From positions 12,808,867-12,872,866 of the forward strand of contig NC_092348.1 in NCBI RefSeq assembly GCF_963676685.1: a stretch of DNA of 64,000 nucleotides. The letters are read 5' to 3'. This DNA comes from Mytilus edulis (taxonomy: Eukaryota; Mollusca; Bivalvia; Mytilida; Mytilidae). The translations under genes and the position numbers were made by a program. Of the stretch, positions 47,150-59,700 are shown in pieces; position 1 is the stretch's first letter, and each line of letters opens with the position of its first letter. A model generated the notes under the pieces. That model was not told the origin of the DNA, made no database searches, and saw only the letters and a list, made by a program, of their open reading frames with translations.

Positions 47150-47345
47150 TCTAAGGCCTTTCTTATCCTAGGTGTAGATTACCTAAGCCAAATTTGGCAA
47201 AACTTTTTGGAATGCTCTTCAACTTTGTACTTGTTTGACTTTATAATTTTTTTGATCTGAGCGTCACTGATGAGTCTTATGGGAAGACGAAACGCACGAC
47301 TGGCGTATTGAATTACAAGCCTGGTACCTTTGATAACTTTTTGAT
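47150..47345 (+). repeat. Hammerhead-bearing interspersed repeat, copy 2
   Basis: It shows 'agattacctaagccaaatt', 'tttggaatgctcttcaact', the ribozyme region, then 'cctggtacctttgataact'. Confidence 0.8.
47261..47306 (+). ncRNA. Hammerhead ribozyme motif (type I), copy 2, probably inactive
   Basis: GCGTCA, CTGATGA, stem II GTC/GAC (9-nt loop), GAAA and TGGCGT (stem I 3' strand) are all present. At stem III the U of the conserved A-U pair is A here (..CACGAC), which should block cleavage. Confidence 0.75.
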
Positions 47346-47644
47346 ACATTCCTTGAAAGAAATGAATTTTATCACTCGTGTTTTATCAGTTCATATTTTC
47401 AACTTACACAACAAAAACGAAAGCAAAAATAAAACTACCCATAGGAAAACCACATTATTAAAAATACTTTTTTCGATAAATATGATCATAGGAAAAGTCA
47501 CTACACTCATAATGCAATACAACTGCAATATTAAATGACCAAGGTTGCAATGAATTGTTCCTAACCACTCACCGGTTAAATGTGACGATAAAATAATTCT
47601 ATTCAATGTGCTTCACGTCTTCTTTGTCAGATAGACGTCTAACA

Positions 47645-47794
47645 ATGAAACTTATATTTTTTATTTCTATTTGTCTAAGTGGGCTAGGTTTTGCTATATC
47701 GACTATATCACTTACAGGAAATGGATACACAGACATATTGGTAACAATTGCAGATGATATTGCCGAAAATACACAACTGATTTCGATTCTTCAG
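47645..47794 (+). CDS. CLCA exon 1 (signal peptide)
   Basis: 50 codons, ending ..QLISILQ at CAG|GTACTT, phase 0. Confidence 0.88.
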
Positions 47795-50700
47795 GTACTT
47801 ATAAAAGCTTTTTCAAATAAAACATTGAATTTATTAACTTCATATTGATAATACAACTGTACTGACTTGTACTGAAATAATGAAGAAATGGTTATTTGAA
47901 GAAATTCGAAATACATAGTTAAAAGATATTAATAAGTAAAGATTATTTAACTTTATACAGTACAGTGAAATGGTAGATCGTTGTTATCTAGAATTTTCAT
48001 TAGATAAAGATAACAAAGTTATCCACTTCGTAGTTCAGGACAGCATATACCTCAATAGCATACTGAAGCCTTTTAATTATTTTAATATATGTGTAAAGGG
48101 CCACTAGTTTCGAGATATAAAATGACATTTTAAATATGACATTTTTTGTTTAATCATTTAACTAAAGTGAAATAGTGAAATGATAATCGCCAGTATGGTT
48201 CAATTTTGTCAAAATAAGCTAGAAAACATTGATGATGAATTATTCACTTGCAAGTGAACAATTTAACCTAAATGAATCCATATTTATGTGAACTTCAATT
48301 TAACCCTTTAGTTAGAGATGAAAAACGCATGAATCGTGCGTGGTGAATTATTGAAAGGAAAAGAATGTCAACATTGAAAGTAAAACGTAGGTAAATCATT
48401 TTATCCTAAAAACATCATTTTTATACAAGTAAAAACGATGATATCATATATTTTTAATCTATAATATGAAATTAAACAGACCTAGAAAAATCAAGTTACA
48501 CGAGTTCTATATCTTTCTATATTTTGTATTTATATTTATGTTTATATCGCTTATTTAATCATCGGAAGTCCTCGCAGGTATAGTCGGTAGTTAATTAGAT
48601 GGCGTAGAGACTAAAATACAAACGAAACGAAGCTACATATTCTAAAGCCCATGCCCTGTAAATTCTTTATTTTATACTTTTGATAATTCGGATAAGTGTT
48701 TTACATTGTTATAAATCAAATATTAGAATTTGAGTCAAATCGGTGATCCGGTGCCCCTTTAAGATAAGTTCATTGAATAAATAATTACGAATCATTAAAA
48801 TATATTAGTGTTGTCAACGGTTAATCTGTCGAACGACCGAATACCGAATACACTAAAAAACACTAACCGGTTAACCGCACTTTTTTTCAATTTTGATAGA
48901 TTCGATATATATTTGTATTGAAATCAATAAATAGTTATTTTTTATTTAAAAAATGGCGTCGAGGTAATTATTTTGACAGATCAGTTGTCCAGTATATTGT
49001 TGCTATTGTTAATCTTAAAAACATAAAAATTAATCAAAGCTAGAGGCAGGATATTAAAGAAACATAATTAGTACACATGTGTTTTTAACAGTAACTTTAA
49101 ATCAGTAATGGGATTAAATTTTACTCATTACTTCATTATTTCATTTTTGATCTAATATTGTGTAAACCTACATCTAAATGCGCAACCTCCGTAGTGCAAG
49201 GCTTGGTCTTACATTAAACGAAATGCTAACTCAATAATTGTGAAATGCAAACCAGTGTGAATGTACCCAATGTATACGTGATAGTACGAGTTACATGCTT
49301 AAAGAAACAAGCAAACAAAGTAGAGAAACATGTCGTACGGTGACCTATAGTTTTCATTTCTGTGTCATTTTGGTCTCTTGTGGAGAATTGTCTCATTGGC
49401 AATCATACCATATCTTCTTTTTAATAATAAATAATTGAAACACTCCACATTATTTTCGGAGACAACAAGACAAGAATAGTTGGTTTCAGACATATTCAAT
49501 TCTACGAGATCAAGTTTTTTTTTTTAATTTTTCAATCTAAAGTTGGTACAAACGCCCAATATAGTTGATACGGTGTATTTGATTACATTAAATGTCAAAA
49601 TTCGCAAGGAATCCTCACAGGCAAGCCTTATAATGCCAAAGGACAAACTTCAATTCAATAAGCGTAAATTTATGACTTGGATGAAAGGTTGTCAAATTGA
49701 CACTCATACCACATCTGATCTATGTGTAGGATACTATTGATAAGGCTTTCAAACACTAACTTAAACTACCGGTGAACCGGTTAATCGGTCGAACGATTAT
49801 CTGAGTAACCGGTTAGGAAAAAGTGTACGATTTGACAACACTAAAATATATCGATATTTCTGACAATCGGATCAAAATTTAATCATATGATGGTTAAGCT
49901 TTTTGGCTTGGGCCAGGCATATCCGCAAGGTTATGTAAAGTTTTTTTCTTCTAAATTACGAGAGAGGGACGAAAGATACCAAACAGATAGTCAAACTCAT
50001 AAATCGAAAAAAAAAACTGACAACGCCATGGGTAAAAATTGAAAAGACAAACAGACAAACACTAGTACACATGACACAATATAGAAAACTAAAGAATAAG
50101 CAACACCAACCCCACAAAAAACTAGGGGTGATCTCAGGTGCTCCGGAAGGGTAAGCAGATCCTGCTCTATATGTGGCACCCGTAAGATACGTCCCTGTGT
50201 GACTCATTTGTTTTGAAACTTTAATGCAATCAGTTTTCAATGCGCTTTGGCGAAAATTTTGCGTAAGCTTCTATACATTTGTAGGAATGTCATGGTTTAA
50301 GAGCAAACACACGGGGATCATGTATATTTGATATGGGGCTAGTTATTTAAATATACGTCTTAAAATTACGTCCCTTTATAAAAACAAACTTGACGTTGGT
50401 AACAAATCTGAAACATTTTGCCCAAACAAGAGATGAAGACATTGATGATGAACGACTGGAAATAAATGCAGTCAACACACCAAAGTTTACAAGTTGTTAT
50501 TGTTGTTATTTTGTTTTTTTTAAATAGATCAATGAAAATATATAATTAAGAATTGATCACATTGTCACTAGTCTAAATACTACATGCTATGATAGTTGGT
50601 AAGATAAATTAGTTACACAGTGTGCTAGTGACATCATATTTCAGACCTATATACACTTTAATGCGTAGAATTTTTTTGTGTAACATATATGTACTTTAAC

Positions 50701-53700
50701 TGACTCCATATTTATCGTATTAGGTCATTATGCTCACTGTGTAACTAAAATAATCTACCTGAATTCACAAAAAGAGGTATTATAAGAGCCTTCATTGTTT
50801 TCTTCTGACCCCTGAAAAATGCAAAAATAGTAAAACTAATCAGACATTCACTACAATGGTAATTTGATCGATAAATGAATAGGTTGGTATAATATGAACA
50901 CTTTAGTGCATAAAGGAAACTTGGACGTCATGAATCATAAAAACTTCGAATACTTAAATCCGACAGACTGGTGTCGTTTATAACATTTGAATAATCTAAA
51001 GAATGTTGTGCCGTACTTTTTTTTATTTTCGAGTTCAAGATCTAATAAAGTGACCACAAAGATCTTGTAGTAACAGTCATACATGTTAACCGTTTGTTCT
51101 GCTTGTTGATATAGGACACCTACGGGTGCAGGAGTTTCATGCTACACTGAAGACCCATTGGTGGCCTTCGGCTGTTGTCTGCTCTATGGTAGGGTTGCTG
51201 TCGCTTTGACACATTCCCCATTTCCTTTCTCAATTCTATTTAACATTTGATTTGATCTAGTTTTATGGATTTCCGCTCAGATTGACTTTTGTTGCTACTT
51301 TTTATATGGTCCTGATTTTGTAGTTTTATGTTATAAATAAGGAATATGCAACATTGGATCACTAAACACTGAGAATGCTTAACAGCCGATTTCAATATTC
51401 AAATTAGAGACACTACATTACTCGACGCGAATCAATATTCCTTACAACTTATTTGATCTGTTTTTCAAAAAAATAAATAGAATTTAGAATGTCTAGAGAA
51501 AAGATTGAAATACAATTATTTCGTAACTATAGGTTAACCGACTTTTTGTATTACTCATATACATTTTGTGGACAAGCTATTTAAATAAAGTACATGATGT
51601 CACGTTTATAAAAAAATAAAAATAATTATATATATCTCTTATAGCATAATTTCATCAGCTCAGTTGTCAGTGTTTGGAAACTGACATGATTTACAATACA
51701 TATATATCACTTTGTAATACTGATAATTTTGTAAATTATTCAGATAGCAAGATAAATGTAGCATATGTTCTAATAAACCTTTTATTTTTGTTAAACGACC
51801 GCAAAGTAATAAAAAGTAAAACCAAAAAAATAATGAACTCCGAGGAAAATTCAAAACGGAAAGTCCCTAATCAAATGGCAAAATCAAATGATTGGACAAC
51901 AACTGTCATATTCCTGACTTGGTACAGGCATTTTCCAATGTAGAATGGTGGATTGAACGTGGATTTATAGTGCTAAATCTCTCACTTGTACGACAGTCGA
52001 ATCAAATTCCATTATATTGACATCGATGCGTGAACAAAGAGTAACAAATAGGGGTACAACGACAACACGAACCCAACAAAAATGTAGGGGTGATGTCAGG
52101 TTTTCAGGAAGGGTAAGTATATCCTGTTCAACATATGGCACCCGTCGTGTTTATAAGCCATTCATAAAATATATCCTGATATGAGGATAAGAAAATGTTG
52201 TTTGATTGTCAATGAGACAACACTCAAACAGAGAGCAATGACATCTATAGACGTTAACAATTATAGGTCACCGTATGCCTACAAAAATGAGCAAAACATC
52301 TATCTATTTATTCCTATTGTTCCCACTCTTTAAACTAATGAGTAACCTTTAATGTTTATTGTCTTCACTATAGTTTGTTAAATTCTAAAAAAATGTCGAT
52401 AAATTAAAATGGACCGATCCAGTAATATCTAAACAGAGTTATTTCTGTGTTTTCCATTAGCATATGACGAAACCCATCAACCATTCACCCCTAGATAACT
52501 TGAGTATATTGATATGTAATAAGTGGTCTAAATGTAGAAAATTGAGTTCAAGGTCAACTGCCAAGGTTATGTTCTAAATTTGGAAATTTGCTTGTTATCG
52601 TTTTCCTAAGCAGTAGCAGTTAACGAAAAGTTTTGAAACTTGTCGATTACGTCATAAAGCAACTTTGATACATTTGAGTGGAATTCGTTAAGTGACTTTT
52701 TATAGTCCCCCCTGTTATGTTCGAAATGAGTTTACTTGATTAACTACAGTCATAAGGTCCGTTTATATTTTTCATCATTGTATATTACATTTTTGTATTC
52801 TAGGATTGGTTAATTGAAGCATCCAGGAAACTTTACATTGCATCAAAATATCGTTTTTTCTTTAAAAAAATAATAATTCGTATCCCAGAAAAATGGTCAA
52901 ACAATGGCCAATACATTGTAACAAGTGCATCAACTAATAAAGAAGGAGATATACGTATCGAGTCTCCAAAAAAAGACATGAAAAGCAATCCTCATGCATG
53001 CTGTTTGCCCGCGTGTGGCGTTGGAGGACAGTTTATACATTTTACAACAGATGTTATGATTAAAGGAGAAAATGCAGGATTTGGAAATTTAGGTAATAAA
53101 AGTAACTTTTTAAGTTTTACTATTCAATTCAATTATTTATTAACCAAATGTTTACGACATATATGTTTAAGTGACATATAAAACTTTTGTGAAAGTCACA
53201 TTTCATTTCACTTTGGTATGTTGTAATTCATTGTTGCCTGGATCTTTCTTTTTCAAATGAAAAAAAAATCATTATTTCACTAATTTGTACCCAAAATTTC
53301 TTCTTGAAATCTACCTATTCGGAATTCAAATTTAGGATTCAAAGCATCGAGTGTGATACGATATTTTTCCACTCGAGACAGTTAAATATTAGAAATTTAT
53401 CTGTCAAAGAGTGGATAAATTTCGCATTACATGCGATTTGGTTGTGGAATCTGTTTCTCTGATTTTCAAACGATACGCAGTCAAACGTATTCTTCTTTCG
53501 AAGTTGAGACATCAATACATAATCAAATCGTGAAGGTGACTGTAAAACTTATGTTGTTTCATTTTCAGTCATTCTTCTTCATACTCAGTTTCGTTTTAAT
53601 TGTTAAAAAGTGCTCAAACCTTTAGCCTGGGATAGTGTTTTATCAGTACAAAATATTCAATTTAAAAAAAAGGCATAAAACATCAGATCGTCAAAAAGCA

Positions 53701-56700
53701 GAAAAGAAAACACTGTAAATAAAAAATCTTAATGAAAAAAGTTATTGAACTAAAAATGTTCAAAGTTACTGAAAGCTTATCCAAAGTCATTTATTTATAT
53801 TACATAAATAATATTTACCAGACTTAATTAAATCAATCTGTACACAACCAATTGATTAAGTATGAAAAAACATAAAACAGAATGGGAAAAACATGATTCA
53901 GTCAATTTTCCATGATTTAATTTTATCACTCTTTGAAGGTACACATTTTATGTCACCTTTCCGAAGCAGTATTTGTGAGGGCATGTCCTCATTTTGAACT
54001 ACCGAATAAGACTATTTACCGCATTTTTAATAACATAAGCAACACGACGGGTGCCACATGTGGATCAGGTTCTGCCTACCCTTCCGGAGCACCTGAGATC
54101 ACCCCAAGTTTGTGGTTGGGTTCATGTTGCTAAGTCTTTAGTTTTCTTTGTTGTGTATTGTGTAATATTTTTTGTCTGTTTGTCTTTTTTTTAAGCCATG
54201 GCGTTGTCAGTTTATTTTCGATCTATGAGTTTGACTGTCCCTTTGGTATCTGTCGCCCCTCCTTTAAGCTGTGTTTGTAAAGTCTCTCTTCATTTATACA
54301 TTAACCAAGCGACTGGGCACACATGATGGCGATGGCTATATGAATGTTATGCTTGTTTTTTTAAATTGAAAAAAGTCAGCATAGATACCAGGATTTAAAT
54401 TTTATATTTACGCCAGACGCGCGTTTCGTCTACAAAAGACTCATTGGTGACGCTCGAATCAAAAAATGTTTAAAAGGCCAAACAGAGTACGAAGTTGAAG
54501 AGCATTGAGGACCAAAAGTTCCTTAAAGTTTAGCCAAATACAGCTAAGGTAATCTTTTCCTGAGGTAGCTTTATACACAGAAGCCTAAGATTTAAAAAAA
54601 AATCAAAGTTTTGTTAACAGTTAATTTATAATTATGAACATATCAATGATAACTCAAGTCAACACAGAAATGCTGACTACTGGGCTGGTGATACCCTCGG
54701 GGAAATAAATCTAATTGCGTTTCTTCCGCTGGCTTATCAGTTTAAAGATTTTGCTGACGTATCAATACAAATGCTGAGAGTAAATTTAAACGTTAGAGTC
54801 ATAACATTGCAACCTCATGCAAATCACAGCATCTTATATCATTTGAGGAGAGGAAAAGCCGATGTTATAAAACATACAAGTAACTGTCTTTAAAAAAACC
54901 GTAAATGAGTAATCAATAATATTTTAAGTACTCAATACTATTTTGTCCGTTCGACCTATTTAGTATGAAATCTTTTCCCTTTTATATGATATCTAGTTTA
55001 TGTTTTATACATTTATTTACACAGCTACAGTGTTGGTACATGAATGGGGACACTATAGATGGGGCCTTTTTGACGAATATCCCACTAGCAGAGATACATA
55101 TACAAATAAAATCATCCAGTTCTACTCACATAATGGAGGTTGGGAACCAGTAAGGTAGCTATAGTTATTCATGTCAATACTATTAAAGTTATTGCACTAA
55201 TTTTTAGGAACATTGTCGAGTAGTATATATTTAACAATCCTGCAAATGATCTTAGGAAGTGATACATGATATACAGTGTATAATATCGCTTTCGAAAATT
55301 TAATTTAAAGGGAAATGCGCATTCTTGAAGTAAAATTATTAAAGTATATCAAGACCTCATCATGGCATTTAATGATTTCTTCACCGACATAGTTTGCAAA
55401 ATGTTTGGCATCGAGTGTTTTTTTGCTGGGATAAATATAGACAATTAAGACGCACACATATTTTAATTTTTTTTTCATCTAATAGCATTTGGTCGATATT
55501 CCTTTGTATAGACTATTACTCCTTGGAAATATCATCAGCTCAGTATTCACCGAGTTTAATTCGGACATGATTTTGACATGCCAATTTTTAAAACCTTTTT
55601 GTTACATTGAGAAATGATTACATTATAACTAATGCGATCAAAGTTGACCTTATGTGGATAATGCTCTTCTTTTTTTACTCTTTTGACCATATAATATATG
55701 AAGTATTCGATTATTTATACACTCTTGTCTTTCAATAAGACAGTGTTTGAATGTTTTTGGTGAATGAAAAAAGATTTTGCGGAAGAATTGAATGTATAAA
55801 GAGTCATTGTTTATCACACTATGTTCTACAAAACTACAAAAACTGTCATATTTAAGCTTTTGAAATTTTATTAATAGAATGGAACCAGTCGTATAATTAG
55901 ATAGAAAAAGTCAGTGAATGTATATCCATCAGGGATGGGGTAATTAAAAATGTAATGGTAATTAAGTGTAATGCATTACAATTTTCCATGTAATTGGATG
56001 TAATGTGTAATTGAGCATTTTTTTAATTACTTGTAATGGTAATTTAATTAATTACATTGAAAAAAACATGAAATGCTCAATTACTTTTGAATTACATTTC
56101 AATTGCATGTACTGTTATGGTGTTACAGTTAAGGATTTGTGTTTAATAATATAAATTGTAAAATTATATATATTTTTCAAATATTAATATCAATGCTTTT
56201 TTAATATATAAATTCTGTAATTTATTCTGAAGTTTATATCATTTATTTGACCTACAGATTTTTTTTAATAGTCTTATAATTTAAAAAAAATGTGATAATC
56301 AGTTGTTCAGTTTTTACTAAATAGATTGATAAGTAATAAACACCTTGTTAAACAAAAACAACAAAATGTGTCATATCTTTCTGAGACAGTTCATTTAGAA
56401 TTTAAAATCACTGCATACATTGTACAATCATTTTGTCAAATTTAAAAGTATACACAAAAGGATTATAGAAATAAAAATTAACAGCTGTAAAAACAAACAG
56501 CAATTAATCAGATTAAAATGTCCAGGGGCAATGCCACTATTACAGATATTTTGTCTAATTAGCAAAATATTGCTAATATTTAGACATTATACACATTGTT
56601 TGTACTAAACATTATTTTCAATATAATGTGACAAGCACACTTTTTAATATTTTTAAAGAAAAATAAAAAAAATATTTTAAATTCATTTATAATTTCTTTA

Positions 56701-59700
56701 TTCATATTATGTTTTATTCAAATGAGTTCATTTCTGAGATGTCAAAATACCCCTTGATGTATTGGCAAGGTAATATAGGAAAAAAATCCCTCTCCTATCA
56801 ATATAATGATATTCTAATCATAAAACTTCCATGTCCTGATCAAGCAATATCTTGCACAACATTAGCTCCAGTCGAAAGACTGCTTAAAATTGCTGTTTTC
56901 AGACCAGAAGATTCAGACTAATTGACAAAACATTAAAATGACTATGTTAAATGATTATCAAATGCAACGCTTAAACTATGCTTACATGAATATTTTACAC
57001 ATGCATTATACAAACATGTAAAAGATTGTTAAAAAATATCATGATGAAATGTAATGTGTAATTTAATTAATTACTTTAGTAAAGTAATTGTAATTTAATT
57101 AATTACATTTCAAAAACTGTGTAATGTGTAATTAGTGTAATTGACCATTTTTGCAATGTAATGTGTAATTTAATTAATTACATTCCAATGTAATTGACCC
57201 CAAGTCTGATATCCATACACAGAAAGACTACATCTTATTTCAGCTTCGTTATTTTGAAAGTTCACGATGAAGTGTGTCGGTTTTACGAAAAATGGCAGTA
57301 TACACGGAAGCGTATCAGGACCATATTTTGTTCTTTTTGTTTTTCTATCTTTTGACTGGTATCTTGGATTTTAACTTTAATCTTCGAATCTTCAACTTTA
57401 ATCTTGGAATTATCAACTTTAATATTTGAATTATTAATATTTCGATTTTAAGAAGTATTTATTGCATGTTATTATTCTTACATACAAAGTAGCATAACAA
57501 CATAATGGTTAAAAATAAATGATGTATATCACTTTAAAATTACTCATTTAGAAAAAATTCAGGATCACCCCCATACAAATAACGATATCCAAATTTCTAC
57601 AAGTATATATTGGAATTCTAATTTGTATTGGATTTTAATAAGTTGAAATGAAAATTATTAATAATAATACTTTATTTCCAACAGCAATAAGCTTATAACT
57701 TAATATACATGTTTATATAGATTGCAAGTTCGTCTGAAATATAATATAAATATTTCTGTGACTGTATGTTGCATTAATTTGTAGGATCCTTAACAATAGA
57801 TATTTCAGGTGATCTGTAATAATTCCATCGTCATGCCTTATATATGATGTAATGTATTACGACGCTGGATTCAAACTGACGAGGAAAGGTAAACCCGGCC
57901 ACCGAAAGCTTTATTATTTGTGAAGCCCATGTGGTCGAGTGGTCTAGCGCGTCGGATACAGTGCAGGCGATTTCGTATAACGATATCTCAGTAGCATGAG
58001 TTCGAATTACGGCGAGGGAAGAATAAACATTTGCGAAAGCAAAATTACAGATCTAACATTGTTTGGTTGATGTTTAGACGATATATATAATTCGTATATA
58101 TATATATCTACAACCAGTCTTAAAGGGTACAACATCATAAAAAATAACAATAAAATTAAAATGAACAAATTTTAGATATTTGGGATAACGAATATCTGAA
58201 GGCGCTCGATTGCGTCATAAGCTGAGCATTTCGATCTATACTTATGCTATGTTTGTTTTCGCATTCACGGATACCATATCTTTTAGTAGTGATTTTGTAC
58301 TTGAGAATCTACGGAAACCTAAAACAAACTGTATCCCAGTTACATTTCAAAGAAATACTATAAACTGCGTGATCGACATAACCACGCCCACTGACCGTGT
58401 TTGTAAAATAAAACACGCCCAGTGGTCTTATCCCAAATAACTAATGGTATTCCCGTAAGTTTATTAGAGGTCAAATAATCATATAGATCGTGATTTCACC
58501 ATAAGGCGATACTGGAACCGAAACCAAAATAGTAGTGAGGTAAATGGTAAATGTTTATAATGTTAATTAACTTAATTTTACTCAACCCTTTAATTTTATT
58601 AAATTGTTTAAAATATTATGACACTAAATTGATTATAACTTCACTTCATCAATTTACATTGATTCCCAATCCACTATTATAAATAAATATATTTAAACTA
58701 AAAGAGATTATGTTTCATGTCCTTTGGTTACTTATCTATTTGAAGATGGTAACCGGTGACCCACACTTTGGATGATATATGGGGTCTCAACAATGATGAA
58801 GAGAGATATCCGGCTTTAGTGATTTAACAAAAAAGCTAATGATATCAATGAACACTGCCCTTTCCTGGATCTTGATATCTTTATCTTAAACGAGAAGCTT
58901 AAGGTGGTACCTAACACTACAGGGAGATAACTCTGTAAAATCACCTAAACGTTTTAATGACGTTGTGTTTTTAAGGGAATAATAAGCTTCTCAATGATCA
59001 AAATTAGTGTTTGTCAAACTGCTATTTAACCAGTGTAATTTTTTTGACAAAACGCTTGGTTCAAATTTTTTGAAATTCTTATATTTTTGTCAAAGGGTCA
59101 AAGTAAATACTTTGTAAAAATTTTGTGTAAATTAAACGAGCCGAATTAATTTTAGTGAAAGTGTTGGGTACCACCTTAATACCAAAAAATATGATAAAAG
59201 ACATGATTTTTCATTTTCTATTGTTTAATATTCATTTGTAGATGGTAACATTCACTTGTCACCATCCAATGGTGTTTAAAGTTATCAATCTGTTCAAATC
59301 GCTCGAGTATGTAACATCGTATTTGATTTGTAACGTCAGAGATCCCAGGGTTTTCGACATTACCAACTAGTCACAACATTTACTTAATTTTATCAACGGT
59401 GCAAGGACATCATTCGTAAATTCAAATCAACATACATACATCTTATACGTTCAGGTATTTCACATCAAATCCTTTATTGTAATATTCTTCACAAAGCACA
59501 CACATTTCGTCATTCTACTCAAAAGCTAACCAAACCTTTAAACAGACTTATTTAGAAGGATATAGTTACGAGAGTTTTATAAAGTCATTAAATATAGCAT
59601 ATTTTGGAATTCATATTTATTCAGTTTTTTCATCGATAATCAACACATTTATTATAAAACCATTTCTTAATATGATACGAGTTGTGTTCTCTCATATATT

